Assembly (NCBI GenBank): GCA_012798135.1
Contig: JAAZNU010000050.1
Span: forward strand, 1 to 64,000
DNA length: 64,000 nt
Direction of reading: 5' to 3'
Source: Veillonellaceae bacterium
GTDB taxonomy: Bacteria; Bacillota_C; Negativicutes; UBA1444
The notes under the pieces were generated by a model that had not been told where the DNA came from, did no database searches, and saw only the letters and a list, made by a program, of their open reading frames with translations. Positions 32,414 to 39,692 of this stretch are shown here, piece by piece. The position numbers and the translations under genes were made by a program. Each line of letters begins with the position of its first letter. The stretch's first letter is position 1.

Positions 32414-33082
32414 ATGAATCTGCTGGATGTAATCGGCCCCATCATGATCGGCCCCTCCAGTTCCCATACCGCCGGCGCCGTTCGCCTCGGACGGTTGGCG
32501 CTGGCGCTGTTGGGAGAACCGGTCCAGGAAGCCAATATCGGCTTGCACGGTTCCTTCGCCAGTACCGGCAAGGGGCATGGCACCGACCGGGCGCTGATTG
32601 CCGGCCTGATGGGCTGGCAGACCGACGATCCCCGCATCCCCCATTCGTTTGAATATGCCGTCCGAGCCGGCTTCCCCTTCCATTTCGAAACAGTTTGTCT
32701 GGGTGACGATGCGCATCCCAATACGGTCGTTTTCGCCCTGAAAGGAAAAAGCGAAGGAGTGCTGCGTCTGACCGGCTGTTCGATTGGCGGCGGCCAGATC
32801 CGCATGACGGAACTGAACGGCTTCCCCTTCGAATTGAGCGGAGAGTTTTCCACGCTGGTTACGCTGCATCACGACCGTCCCGGCGTCATTCACAGCGTGA
32901 CCGGGGTATTGGCCGCCCGCGCAGTAAATGTGGCGGAAATGCGGGTTTCCCGCCGAAAGCGGGGAAATTCGGCGATCATGGTCATTGACGCCGACGGAAC
33001 GATTCCTCCGGAAATCGTTGCCGCCGTGGCGGACCTGCCGCACATCATCGCCGTTCGCCGCCTGAATCCCGTGATGGACTGA
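32414..33082 (+). CDS. sdaAB: L-serine dehydratase, iron-sulfur-dependent, beta subunit
   Basis: About 222 residues. NLLDVIGPIMIGPSSSHTAGA is the conserved start (cited in part), followed by SFASTGKGHGTDRALIAGLMG. The C-terminal 75 residues are an ACT domain (TLVTLHHDRPGVIHSVTGVL) that may bind serine. With the alpha subunit it converts L-serine to pyruvate and ammonia via a labile [4Fe-4S] cluster. The ATG at 32414 has CGGAG upstream; the longer frame from 32369 is not needed. Confidence 0.95.
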   Translation: MNLLDVIGPIMIGPSSSHTAGAVRLGRLALALLGEPVQEANIGLHGSFASTGKGHGTDRALIAGLMGWQTDDPRIPHSFEYAVRAGFPFHFETVCLGDDAHPNTVVFALKGKSEGVLRLTGCSIGGGQIRMTELNGFPFELSGEFSTLVTLHHDRPGVIHSVTGVLAARAVNVAEMRVSRRKRGNSAIMVIDADGTIPPEIVAAVADLPHIIAVRRLNPVMD

Positions 33083-33095
33083 GGAGGAAAGGAAC

Positions 33096-33995
33096 ATGGA
33101 CAAACTCTCCCTGCTCACCTGGCTGGAGGATGCAACAGCGGAAAATATTTCATTTGGGCAGTATTGCCTGCAGACCCAGGCGGCCGAGTTGGAGATCGAG
33201 GAAGCCGCGTTGTTGCAGCGCATGCAGGAGTCCCTGTCGGTCATGCGGAATGCCATTGATTTCGGCTTGACCGGAGTCCGTTCCACCGGCGGCCTGGTCG
33301 GTGGCAGCGGGCTGCGGCTGAAAACTTGGCACGAAGGCGCGGACCCCCGCAAACAGCTTTTGGGGACGCTCGTGGCGAAGGCGGCGACTTATGCGCTGGC
33401 CGCCAACGAGGCCAACGCGGCCATGGGGCGAATCTGCGCGGCCCCGACAGCCGGTTCCAGCGGCGTCCTGCCGGGTATTTTTTTTGCCATTGCCGAAGAA
33501 TGCGCGATAGCGGAAGATCGTTTAGCCCTAGCCCTCGTTACTGCCGGCAGCATCGGCATGGTGCTCGCCTCCCGCGCTTCCTTGTCGGGCGCCGAGGGCG
33601 GCTGCCAGGCTGAATGCGGCTCCGCTGCCGCGATGGCCGCCGGCGCAGCGGTAGATTTGTTGGGTGGTTCACCCGATCAGATCGGCCATGCCGTGGCGCT
33701 GGCCCTGAAAAATCTTCTGGGGCTGGTGTGTGATCCGGTCGCCGGCCTGGTCGAAGTACCCTGCGTCAAGCGAAACGCCGGCGCGGCCATGATCGCTCTG
33801 TTGGCGGCGGACATGGCCTTGGCCGGAATCGAGAGCGCAATTCCCGTCGATGAAGTCATCGACGCGATGGCCGAAATCGGCCACGCCCTGCCGGAAACAC
33901 TGCGTGAAACCGGGCGAGGCGGCCTGGCCGGGACTCCGACCGGGAGAGCGTATACGGAACGATTTTTTGGCAGTCGCAATCATTTGGCAGAATAA
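33096..33995 (+). CDS. sdaAA: L-serine dehydratase, iron-sulfur-dependent, alpha subunit
   Basis: 299 residues. Catalytic subunit with the cluster cysteines in CAAPTAGSSGVLPG, EGGCQAECGSAAAM and LVCDPVAGLVEVPCVKRN. The C-terminal GRGGLAGTPTGR is typical. GAGGAAAGG lies before the ATG and the beta subunit gene ends 13 bases upstream. A strong bidirectional terminator follows at 34003-34036. The enzyme provides pyruvate from serine under anaerobic conditions. Confidence 0.96.
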   Translation: MDKLSLLTWLEDATAENISFGQYCLQTQAAELEIEEAALLQRMQESLSVMRNAIDFGLTGVRSTGGLVGGSGLRLKTWHEGADPRKQLLGTLVAKAATYALAANEANAAMGRICAAPTAGSSGVLPGIFFAIAEECAIAEDRLALALVTAGSIGMVLASRASLSGAEGGCQAECGSAAAMAAGAAVDLLGGSPDQIGHAVALALKNLLGLVCDPVAGLVEVPCVKRNAGAAMIALLAADMALAGIESAIPVDEVIDAMAEIGHALPETLRETGRGGLAGTPTGRAYTERFFGSRNHLAE

Positions 33996-34002
33996 CGTAA
34001 TC

Positions 34003-34036
34003 AAAAAGGCTGCGGAGTTGTCTCCGCAGCCTTTTT
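34003..34036 (+). terminator. Bidirectional terminator between sdaAA and uracil permease
   Basis: AAAAAGGCTGCGGAG and CTCCGCAGCCTTTTT form a near-perfect 15-base stem around a 4-base loop, with T on the plus strand and A on the left arm, so it serves the two converging genes. Confidence 0.93.
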
Positions 34037-34072
34037 GGATTCATTGGGAAACAGGATTCCGGTTATGTCGGA

Positions 34073-35362
34073 TCAGTCCTGGGGTCCGCCGTCATTGGCC
34101 AAATTGAATTTATCCAGAACAAAGAACAATAAGCTGATCAGAATGGAAACAATCGTCCCCAGCGCCATCCCTTTCAGTTCCACGGCGCCCACCTTGACGG
34201 TCGCGCCGCTGATGCCCGAAATCAGAACAACGGAGGTCAAAATCAAATTGCGTGACTTGGTATAGTCGACTTTCTTTTCGATCAGCATCCGGATGCCGGC
34301 GGCCGCAATCACACCGAATAACAGAATACATACTCCGCCCATGACCGGCACGGGAATGCTGCGGATGATCGCCGCGAATTTGCCGATAAAGGAAATGGCG
34401 ATGGCAATACAGGCCGCGCCGCCAATGACCCAGACGCTGAAGACTTTCGTAATGGCCATGACGCCGATGTTTTCGCCATAGGTGGTATTCGGCGTGGCGC
34501 CGACCAAGCCGGACAAAACGTTGGAAATGCCGTCGCCGAGCAAAGACCTGTCCAAGCCGGGGTCCTTCACCAAATCTTTTTCCACGATATTGCCGGTCAC
34601 CACCAAGTGGCCGATATGTTCGGCCAACACGACGAATGCCGCCGGCAGGATCATCATCATGGCGCTGACATTGAATGTCGGGGCGTACAAATTGGGAATC
34701 TCGAACCAAGGCGCCGCCGCAATACTGGAAAAATTAACGATTCCCATCGCCATCGAAAACAGGTAGCCAGCCACCACCCCGATCAGGATGGGAATGGCCG
34801 CCAGAAACCCACGTAGTAGGATTGAGCCGAGAATCGTCACCGCCAACGTAAACATGGATACGGTTACCGCCGTGGCATACGGGATTTGCAGCTGCTCAAT
34901 CGTTTTGCCGGTCAACCCGGCCATATCGGTCGCCACCGGCGCCAGTTCAAGGCCGATAATGGCCACGATCGCTCCCATGGCGGCTGGTGGGAAGATCACA
35001 TCGATCCAGCGCGTTCCGGCTACCCGAACCAGTTGGGAAACCAAAATGAAAAATACCCCAAACATGATGAAGCCGCCCTGGGCCGCAGCGTATCCGCCCA
35101 GCGCCGGATCGGCCATAATGGCGAAAACTGGCGAGATAAAGGCGAAACTGGAACCAAGATAAGCTGGAATCCGTCCTTTGGCCACAATCAGATATACAAT
35201 AGTGCCAATGCCGTTCATCAACAGCGAAGTCGCCGGGTTGACCTTAAATAAAAACGGGACCAGGACAGTTGCGCCAAACATGGCGAACAGGTGTTGCAAG
35301 CTCAGTGGAAGGGTCTGCCCCAGCGGCAATTTTTCGTGGACCTGAATCATTCTTCTTTCCAT
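34073..35362 (-). CDS. uraA: Uracil/xanthine permease (UraA-type)
   Basis: About 429 residues with 12-14 membrane segments, of the NCS2 family. Marks: LPLSLQHLFAMFGATVLVPF at the start, GSSFAFISP, FPPAAMGAIVAIIGLELA, and GATPNTTYGENIGVMAIT, which contains the substrate- and proton-handling Glu-Asn region. The composition fits uracil:proton symport in the cytoplasmic membrane. The ATG at 35362 lies 8 bases behind GGGAG. Upstream (35435-35483) stands a terminator hairpin with a sequence resembling PyrR leaders, so attenuation by UMP is possible. Confidence 0.92.
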   Translation of the reverse strand: MERRMIQVHEKLPLGQTLPLSLQHLFAMFGATVLVPFLFKVNPATSLLMNGIGTIVYLIVAKGRIPAYLGSSFAFISPVFAIMADPALGGYAAAQGGFIMFGVFFILVSQLVRVAGTRWIDVIFPPAAMGAIVAIIGLELAPVATDMAGLTGKTIEQLQIPYATAVTVSMFTLAVTILGSILLRGFLAAIPILIGVVAGYLFSMAMGIVNFSSIAAAPWFEIPNLYAPTFNVSAMMMILPAAFVVLAEHIGHLVVTGNIVEKDLVKDPGLDRSLLGDGISNVLSGLVGATPNTTYGENIGVMAITKVFSVWVIGGAACIAIAISFIGKFAAIIRSIPVPVMGGVCILLFGVIAAAGIRMLIEKKVDYTKSRNLILTSVVLISGISGATVKVGAVELKGMALGTIVSILISLLFFVLDKFNLANDGGPQD

Positions 35363-35434
35363 ACATCCATCTCCCATCATTTACATACGGTAAAAAACAA
35401 AATAATACCCAACCGAGGTTAGTGCGCGGGCAGG

Positions 35435-35483
35435 AAAAAAGACGCCCACAATTCGTATCTGTTACAAATCATGTCGCGTCTTT
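35435..35483 (-). terminator. Terminator or attenuator upstream of the uracil permease
   Basis: Minus strand AAAGACGC pairs with GCGTCTTT before six T residues; an inner stem TTTGTA/TACGAA with loop ACAGA extends it. It lies 88 bases after the rubredoxin-flavoprotein gene and 73 bases before the permease gene. Upstream on the same strand is AGAGAGG, a core of PyrR-binding loops. In the rest of 35363-35570 I see no gene. Confidence 0.8.
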
Positions 35484-35570
35484 GTGCATGAGGTGCTCCT
35501 CTCTTGATTATTGCCCTTTACTATTGTTCGGAGTCCATCGGCAAAATCCTGTCGCCGCCGCAAATTTCCT

Positions 35571-36332
35571 TTATTTTTTTTGCTTGTTCGACCGAAAATA
35601 TTCATAGGTCAAGGCGGCGCGCTCATCCACGACCATGCCGCCGGTCACATCCGCCACGAACAGATGATGGGTGCCTACGTCCAAAACCTTGTCGGGAATC
35701 ACGCGGCCTTCCAGATAGGCCATGCAGTTGCAGAGAATCGGGCAGCCATTTTTTCCTGCCACATAGGGGACATCCGCGAACTTGTCGGCGGTGCGGCCCG
35801 AGCGATAGCCAAAGTTCCGTACCATGTCGAACTGCTCCTGCCCCAGTACGGAAACAGTAAAACAACCGGTTTCCGAAATGTACTCATGCGTCAGATTCTT
35901 TTTATTGAGACAGACGGCAATGCGCAATGGCGGGTCGGTCAACTGGAAAACCGTATTGGAAATTTGCCCGTTCAGCTTGCCGGCCTTGATGGAGGACACG
36001 ACATACAGTCCGTAGCTGATTTTGTCGAGCGCCGCCCGTGAAGTCCCCTCGGTGGAATTTTGCACGCTCGCGGCGGTCAGTTGTTGTACCACATCTTCCA
36101 GCAATACGAACATCTCGCGGCCGACTCCACATACCGGGCAGACTTCCGGCGGTTCGTCTCCCTCATGGATATAATCGCAAACCGTGCATTTCCAGCGTTT
36201 CGGTTTGGCCGGTGCCGGCGCAGAATCAACCAGTTCAAATTCTTCGGGGCCCACTCCGCAGACAGGGCAAACATCCGGCGGTTGTTCGCCTTCGTGAATA
36301 TAGCCGCACACCTTGCATCGCCACTTTTTCAT
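35571..36332 (-). CDS. Flavin reductase with two N-terminal rubredoxin-like domains
   Basis: About 253 residues. Two rubredoxin-type domains in tandem, each with CxxC pairs: WRCKVCGYIHEGEQPPDVCP and CTVCDYIHEGDEPPEVCP (cited in part), spaced by a Pro/Ala/Lys linker, then a flavin reductase-like FMN-binding domain (about residues 90-253, with ISYGLYVVSSIKAGKLNGQ). Similar chains are called high-molecular-weight rubredoxin (Hrb) in acetogens and pass electrons from NADH to flavodiiron proteins for oxygen or NO reduction; those known to me usually carry one rubredoxin domain. The ATG at 36332 has AAAGGAG upstream. Oxygen-defence role is an inference from this family. Confidence 0.9.
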   Translation of the reverse strand: MKKWRCKVCGYIHEGEQPPDVCPVCGVGPEEFELVDSAPAPAKPKRWKCTVCDYIHEGDEPPEVCPVCGVGREMFVLLEDVVQQLTAASVQNSTEGTSRAALDKISYGLYVVSSIKAGKLNGQISNTVFQLTDPPLRIAVCLNKKNLTHEYISETGCFTVSVLGQEQFDMVRNFGYRSGRTADKFADVPYVAGKNGCPILCNCMAYLEGRVIPDKVLDVGTHHLFVADVTGGMVVDERAALTYEYFRSNKQKK

Positions 36333-36424
36333 GCTGTCACTCCTTTGTTTGCTGAAAATGAACGCAAGTATCCTTTTTGTCAAAGTTCGCCGTCCGGCCG
36401 GTCATTCCTGCCGAACCGCCAAAA

Positions 36425-36453
36425 TTGACAGGACATAATGAACTTGTTAGTAT
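36425..36453 (+). promoter_or_regulatory. Promoter of the DUF896-mobB-mobA genes
   Basis: TTGACA (36425-36430), 17-base spacer, TAGTAT (36448-36453), followed 36 bases later by the DUF896 start. It is the only good match in this intergenic gap. Confidence 0.8.
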
Positions 36454-36488
36454 GAAACCGGGGTCTAAATTACGAGGAGGTTTCGCTC

Positions 36489-36710
36489 ATGATTACCAAG
36501 GAACTGATTGACCGCATCAACGAATTGTCCCGCAAACAGCGTGAATTCGGATTGACCGACGAAGAAACAGCGGAACAGGCAGTCCTGCGCCGAAGCTATC
36601 TAGATGGCATCAAGAGTCAGGTCCGGCAGCAACTCGACTCCGCGCAGATTCCTGCAAAGAGCCATGCTGCCGGTTGCTCCTGCGGCTGCCATGGCGAGCA
36701 CCGGCATTGA
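36489..36710 (+). CDS. DUF896 protein with Cys/His-rich tail
   Basis: 73 residues. ELIDRINELSRKQREFGLTDEE and RRSYLDGIKSQVRQQLD mark DUF896 (YnzC-like), a small helical protein of unknown function in Firmicutes. The last residues are GCSCGCHGEHRH, a metal-binding-like extension that the classical members lack. AGGAGG precedes the ATG. The mobB gene overlaps its stop as TTGA, so this little protein is co-translated with molybdenum cofactor genes. Confidence 0.88.
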   Translation: MITKELIDRINELSRKQREFGLTDEETAEQAVLRRSYLDGIKSQVRQQLDSAQIPAKSHAAGCSCGCHGEHRH

Positions 36711-37201
36711 TTCCGATCATCTCGTTTATCGGCCGTTCGGGAGTCGGCAAAACGACCTATTTGGAAAAGCTGATTGCCGAATTGAAAAAACGCGGTTATC
36801 GCGTGGGCGTCGTCAAGCATGACATCCACGGATTCGAAATCGACCACCCCGGCAAGGATACCTGGCGTCATGCCCAAGCCGGCGCGGATGTGGTGTGTAT
36901 TTCATCGCACGAAAAATTTGCCCTGATTCAAAAAATGCAACGTGACCTGCCGCTGACGGAAATCGTCGCCCGGATCCGGGATGTCGATATTATTTTGGTG
37001 GAAGGATATAAAAATCACAGCGCGATCCGGGCGGAAATCTATCGGCGGGATTGCGGCCGTGAGCCGCTAGGCCGGCCAGAAGGCTTGTTCGCCGTAATCG
37101 CGGATGTTTCGCTGTATCCAGAGCTGCCCCACTTCGACCTGAACTCGGTCGCATCGTTCACCGATTTTTTGGAACAGAATTTTTTGGAGGCGAAACAATG
37201 A
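36707..37201 (+). CDS. mobB: Molybdopterin-guanine dinucleotide biosynthesis adaptor MobB
   Basis: About 164 residues. P-loop GRSGVGKTTYLEKL at the start, then GVVKHDIHGFEIDHPGKDTWRH, and DIILVEGYKNH as Walker B region, all typical. The likely start is a TTG at 36707 overlapping the upstream stop; another TTG at 36674 would add 11 residues. MobB supports MobA in forming the guanine dinucleotide form of molybdopterin or tungstopterin, needed for the molybdopterin oxidoreductase at 51162-53171. Confidence 0.92.
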   Translation: MIPIISFIGRSGVGKTTYLEKLIAELKKRGYRVGVVKHDIHGFEIDHPGKDTWRHAQAGADVVCISSHEKFALIQKMQRDLPLTEIVARIRDVDIILVEGYKNHSAIRAEIYRRDCGREPLGRPEGLFAVIADVSLYPELPHFDLNSVASFTDFLEQNFLEAKQ

Positions 37202-37794
37202 CCGGCGTGGTTCTGGCCGGCGGAAAAAATACCCGGATGGGACGAAACAAAGCCACTTTGCCTTGGCAGCAAAACGATTTTTTGCACATCATTCTGTACG
37301 GGCTGGCTGAAGTTTGTTCGGAATTGATTGTCGTAACGAATACTCCATTGTCGGTAAAGCTGCCGACCGTTCGCTCCGTTCCCGACATCATCCCGCAGTG
37401 CGGTCCGTTATCGGGAATTCACGCCGGCCTGACGCATGCGTTCTTCCCCGCGGTCTTTGTCACCGCCTGTGATATGCCCTATCTCCAGCCGGCGGCGGTG
37501 GCCTGGTTGGGTTCGTGCCTTGGCGACTACGACGCGGTCGTACCGGACGACGGCAAATTTCGGGAACCCTTGTTTGCCTGTTATGCCAAAAGCTGCATTC
37601 CGATCATCGAACGCCTGCTGGCGCATGGAGTCCGCAAAACCCAGACCTTGTTCGATCATATCCGCGCCAAGTCCATACCAGTCGACGAACTGCGCCGATT
37701 CGACCCGTCACTCCGCCTGCTGCAAAACATCAACACGGCGGCGGATTATCAACGGGCCTTGCAGAATATGGACAATACTTCTGTACTTCTGTGA
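37198..37794 (+). CDS. mobA: Molybdenum cofactor guanylyltransferase MobA
   Basis: 198 residues. The nucleotidyltransferase start GVVLAGGKNTRMGRNKA, then DIIPQCGPLSGIHAGL and VTACDMPYL, show GTP- and metal-binding sites. It attaches GMP to molybdopterin in the cytoplasm. GGAGG precedes the ATG, which overlaps the mobB stop as ATGA. The end of the gene contains an extended -10 promoter for the next gene. Confidence 0.95.
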   Translation: MTGVVLAGGKNTRMGRNKATLPWQQNDFLHIILYGLAEVCSELIVVTNTPLSVKLPTVRSVPDIIPQCGPLSGIHAGLTHAFFPAVFVTACDMPYLQPAAVAWLGSCLGDYDAVVPDDGKFREPLFACYAKSCIPIIERLLAHGVRKTQTLFDHIRAKSIPVDELRRFDPSLRLLQNINTAADYQRALQNMDNTSVLL

Positions 37795-37799
37795 TATAA
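37787..37799 (+). promoter_or_regulatory. Extended -10 promoter of the PhoU-like/pit operon
   Basis: TGATATAAT at the end of mobA has the TG extension; no good -35 is found at 16-18 bases. The start codon of the next gene follows about 45 bases downstream. Confidence 0.6.
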
Positions 37800-37842
37800 T
37801 AGATTTCATCACACAAAACCAGTTTGTGACGGAGGGATACCC

Positions 37843-38472
37843 ATGGCCTTCAATCTGAAACCGAAAGAAGAAAAATTTTTTCAGACGCTCGCCGAGCATT
37901 CGATGCTGGTTCGGGAGGCAACGGAACTTCTCCACAGCGCCATCGCCGACCGTAGTCAGGTTCCCGAGCTCATGAAAAAAATCAACGAAACCGAGCGAAT
38001 CGCCGACGAGATTGTCGACCGCATTCTGGCCAAGTTGCATAAAACCTTTATTGCCCCCATGGACCGCGAAGACATCTTCACGCTGGCCAAAAAGCTGGAT
38101 GACATCATCGATTGCATCAAAGCGGCTATTGAACGGATGGAGTTGTACAATATCGATGAACCGTCGGATCGCATTCGCGAAATGGCGGAATTGATTCTGA
38201 AATGCGGTAAACAGGTTGAAAAAGCCATTTTTAGCCTGCAGGACATGAAAAAAGAGCGTCTCCGACTGCAGGCCCGCTGTGAACGGATCATTGACATGGA
38301 AGCGCGCGGTGATGAATTGTACCGGCAAGAAATGGGCAAACTGTTCCGCGAGTGCACCGATGCCATCAACATCATCAAATGGAAGGAAATTCTGGTCAAC
38401 CTGGAAGAAGTCCTCGATCTGTCGGAAGACGTCGCCACCTCGCTAAAACGGGTTGTCATCAAATATGCCTGA
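37843..38472 (+). CDS. PhoU-like DUF47 protein (Pit accessory)
   Basis: 209 residues, all helical, of the TIGR00153/DUF47 family. MKKINETERIADEIVDRIL and MDREDIFTLAKKLDDIIDCI hold the acidic ExxxD patterns that bind iron or other metals in PhoU-like proteins. It precedes a Pit phosphate transporter gene, which it overlaps, and is believed to control that transporter. GGAGGG lies before the ATG. Cytoplasmic. Confidence 0.94.
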   Translation: MAFNLKPKEEKFFQTLAEHSMLVREATELLHSAIADRSQVPELMKKINETERIADEIVDRILAKLHKTFIAPMDREDIFTLAKKLDDIIDCIKAAIERMELYNIDEPSDRIREMAELILKCGKQVEKAIFSLQDMKKERLRLQARCERIIDMEARGDELYRQEMGKLFRECTDAINIIKWKEILVNLEEVLDLSEDVATSLKRVVIKYA

Positions 38473-39460
38473 GCTGTCAACGGAAGTATTTCTGGTTATT
38501 TTCCTGGCGTTGGCCTTCGATTATATCAATGGATTCCACGATACGGCGAATGCCATTGCCACGTCGGTTTCCACCCGCGCCCTGTCACCGAAGCAGGCAA
38601 TCTGGATGGCGGCAGCATTGAACTTTGCCGGCGCCCTGTTTAGTACCGGCGTCGCCAAAACCATCGGCGGCGACATTGTCAAATCCGCTTCCCTGATCGA
38701 CCAGCGGGTAATTACCGCCGCTTTGATCGGCGCTATTGTCTGGAATCTGCTGACCTGGTGGTATGGAATTCCCAGCAGTTCTTCCCATGCCTTAGTTGGT
38801 GGAATCATTGGCGCCGTGGTTGCCGGTCGGGGCTGGGATCCCCTGAATCTGGCCGGAATAGAAAAAATCTTTCTCTCATTGGTGTTGTCGCCGATAGTCG
38901 CCCTGATTGTCGGTTACTTTTTTTTGATTCTGATGATGTGGCTGTTTCGCGGCTTCCCGCCCCACGCCCTAAGTGTAGGGTTTGCCCGGGCCCAGATCGG
39001 CACGGCGGCCTTGATCGCCTTCTCCCACGGTTCCAATGATGCCCAGAAAGCCATGGGAATCATCACGCTGGCGTTGCTCAGCGCGGGAAGCATTCCTTCG
39101 CTGGATGTTCCCACCTGGGTAAAAGTCGCCTGCGCTTTGTCCATGAGTCTCGGCACGGCGATCGGCGGCTGGAAAATCATCAAAACGATGGGAACCGGTA
39201 TCGCCCGACTCGAACCCTTCAGCGGTTGCGCCGTGGAGATTACGTCCTCTCTGGTTATTTTTTCAGCAACTTTGCTGCATCTGCCGGTCAGCACGACCCA
39301 TGTCGTGTCCGGGTCGATCATGGGCATCGGCGCCTCCAACCGGATCCGTTCGGTACGGTGGGGAGTCGCCCGGCAGATGCTGATGGCCTGGGTGTTGACG
39401 ATTCCGCTCAGCGCATTGGCCAGCGGACTGATTTACTACGTATCGCAAAAACTGTTCTAA
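38465..39460 (+). CDS. pit: Inorganic phosphate transporter, Pit family
   Basis: About 331 residues with about ten membrane segments. The two family repeats are seen in DYINGFHDTANAIATSVSTRAL and FSHGSNDAQKAMGIITLAL. Transport of metal-phosphate with protons or sodium is expected. The start at 38465 overlaps the DUF47 gene by eight bases without a strong ribosome-binding site, indicating translational coupling. The product could also carry sulfate, as some relatives do. The convergent gene is separated by a 22-base perfect inverted repeat. Confidence 0.94.
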   Translation: MPELSTEVFLVIFLALAFDYINGFHDTANAIATSVSTRALSPKQAIWMAAALNFAGALFSTGVAKTIGGDIVKSASLIDQRVITAALIGAIVWNLLTWWYGIPSSSSHALVGGIIGAVVAGRGWDPLNLAGIEKIFLSLVLSPIVALIVGYFFLILMMWLFRGFPPHALSVGFARAQIGTAALIAFSHGSNDAQKAMGIITLALLSAGSIPSLDVPTWVKVACALSMSLGTAIGGWKIIKTMGTGIARLEPFSGCAVEITSSLVIFSATLLHLPVSTTHVVSGSIMGIGASNRIRSVRWGVARQMLMAWVLTIPLSALASGLIYYVSQKLF

Positions 39461-39692
39461 CTGCAGGCCTGGCTCAAAGTTCTTTCCCTGCGTTACCGGC
39501 CCGGCGATGCGAACGCTTCGATGCTGCGCTTAGCCGCCGCACCCATGAATATTGGGTTGCAACGCAGCCTTTCCCTGATGATTTCAAAAACGACAGTTTG
39601 GCCAGTATCCGCCACGACAGGAAGGAACCCGCTAAAATTGGTCATTTTAGCGGGTTCCTTCCTGTCTGTATATTGCCGGACGGCCGGCGCCA
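39461..39692. other. Intergenic gap after pit
   Basis: The first 150 bases carry no convincing gene or promoter, only short frames without ribosome-binding sites. The second part is occupied by the inverted repeat at 39617-39665. Confidence 0.6.
39617..39665. terminator. 22-base perfect inverted repeat, bidirectional terminator
   Basis: The left arm (39617-39638) and right arm (39644-39665) are exact complements over 22 bases with a five-base loop TGGTC. The core CCCGCTAAAAT gives A/T next to the loop and no long T run outside, so it is unlike an ordinary terminator, although the site between convergent genes fits that use. Confidence 0.65.
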
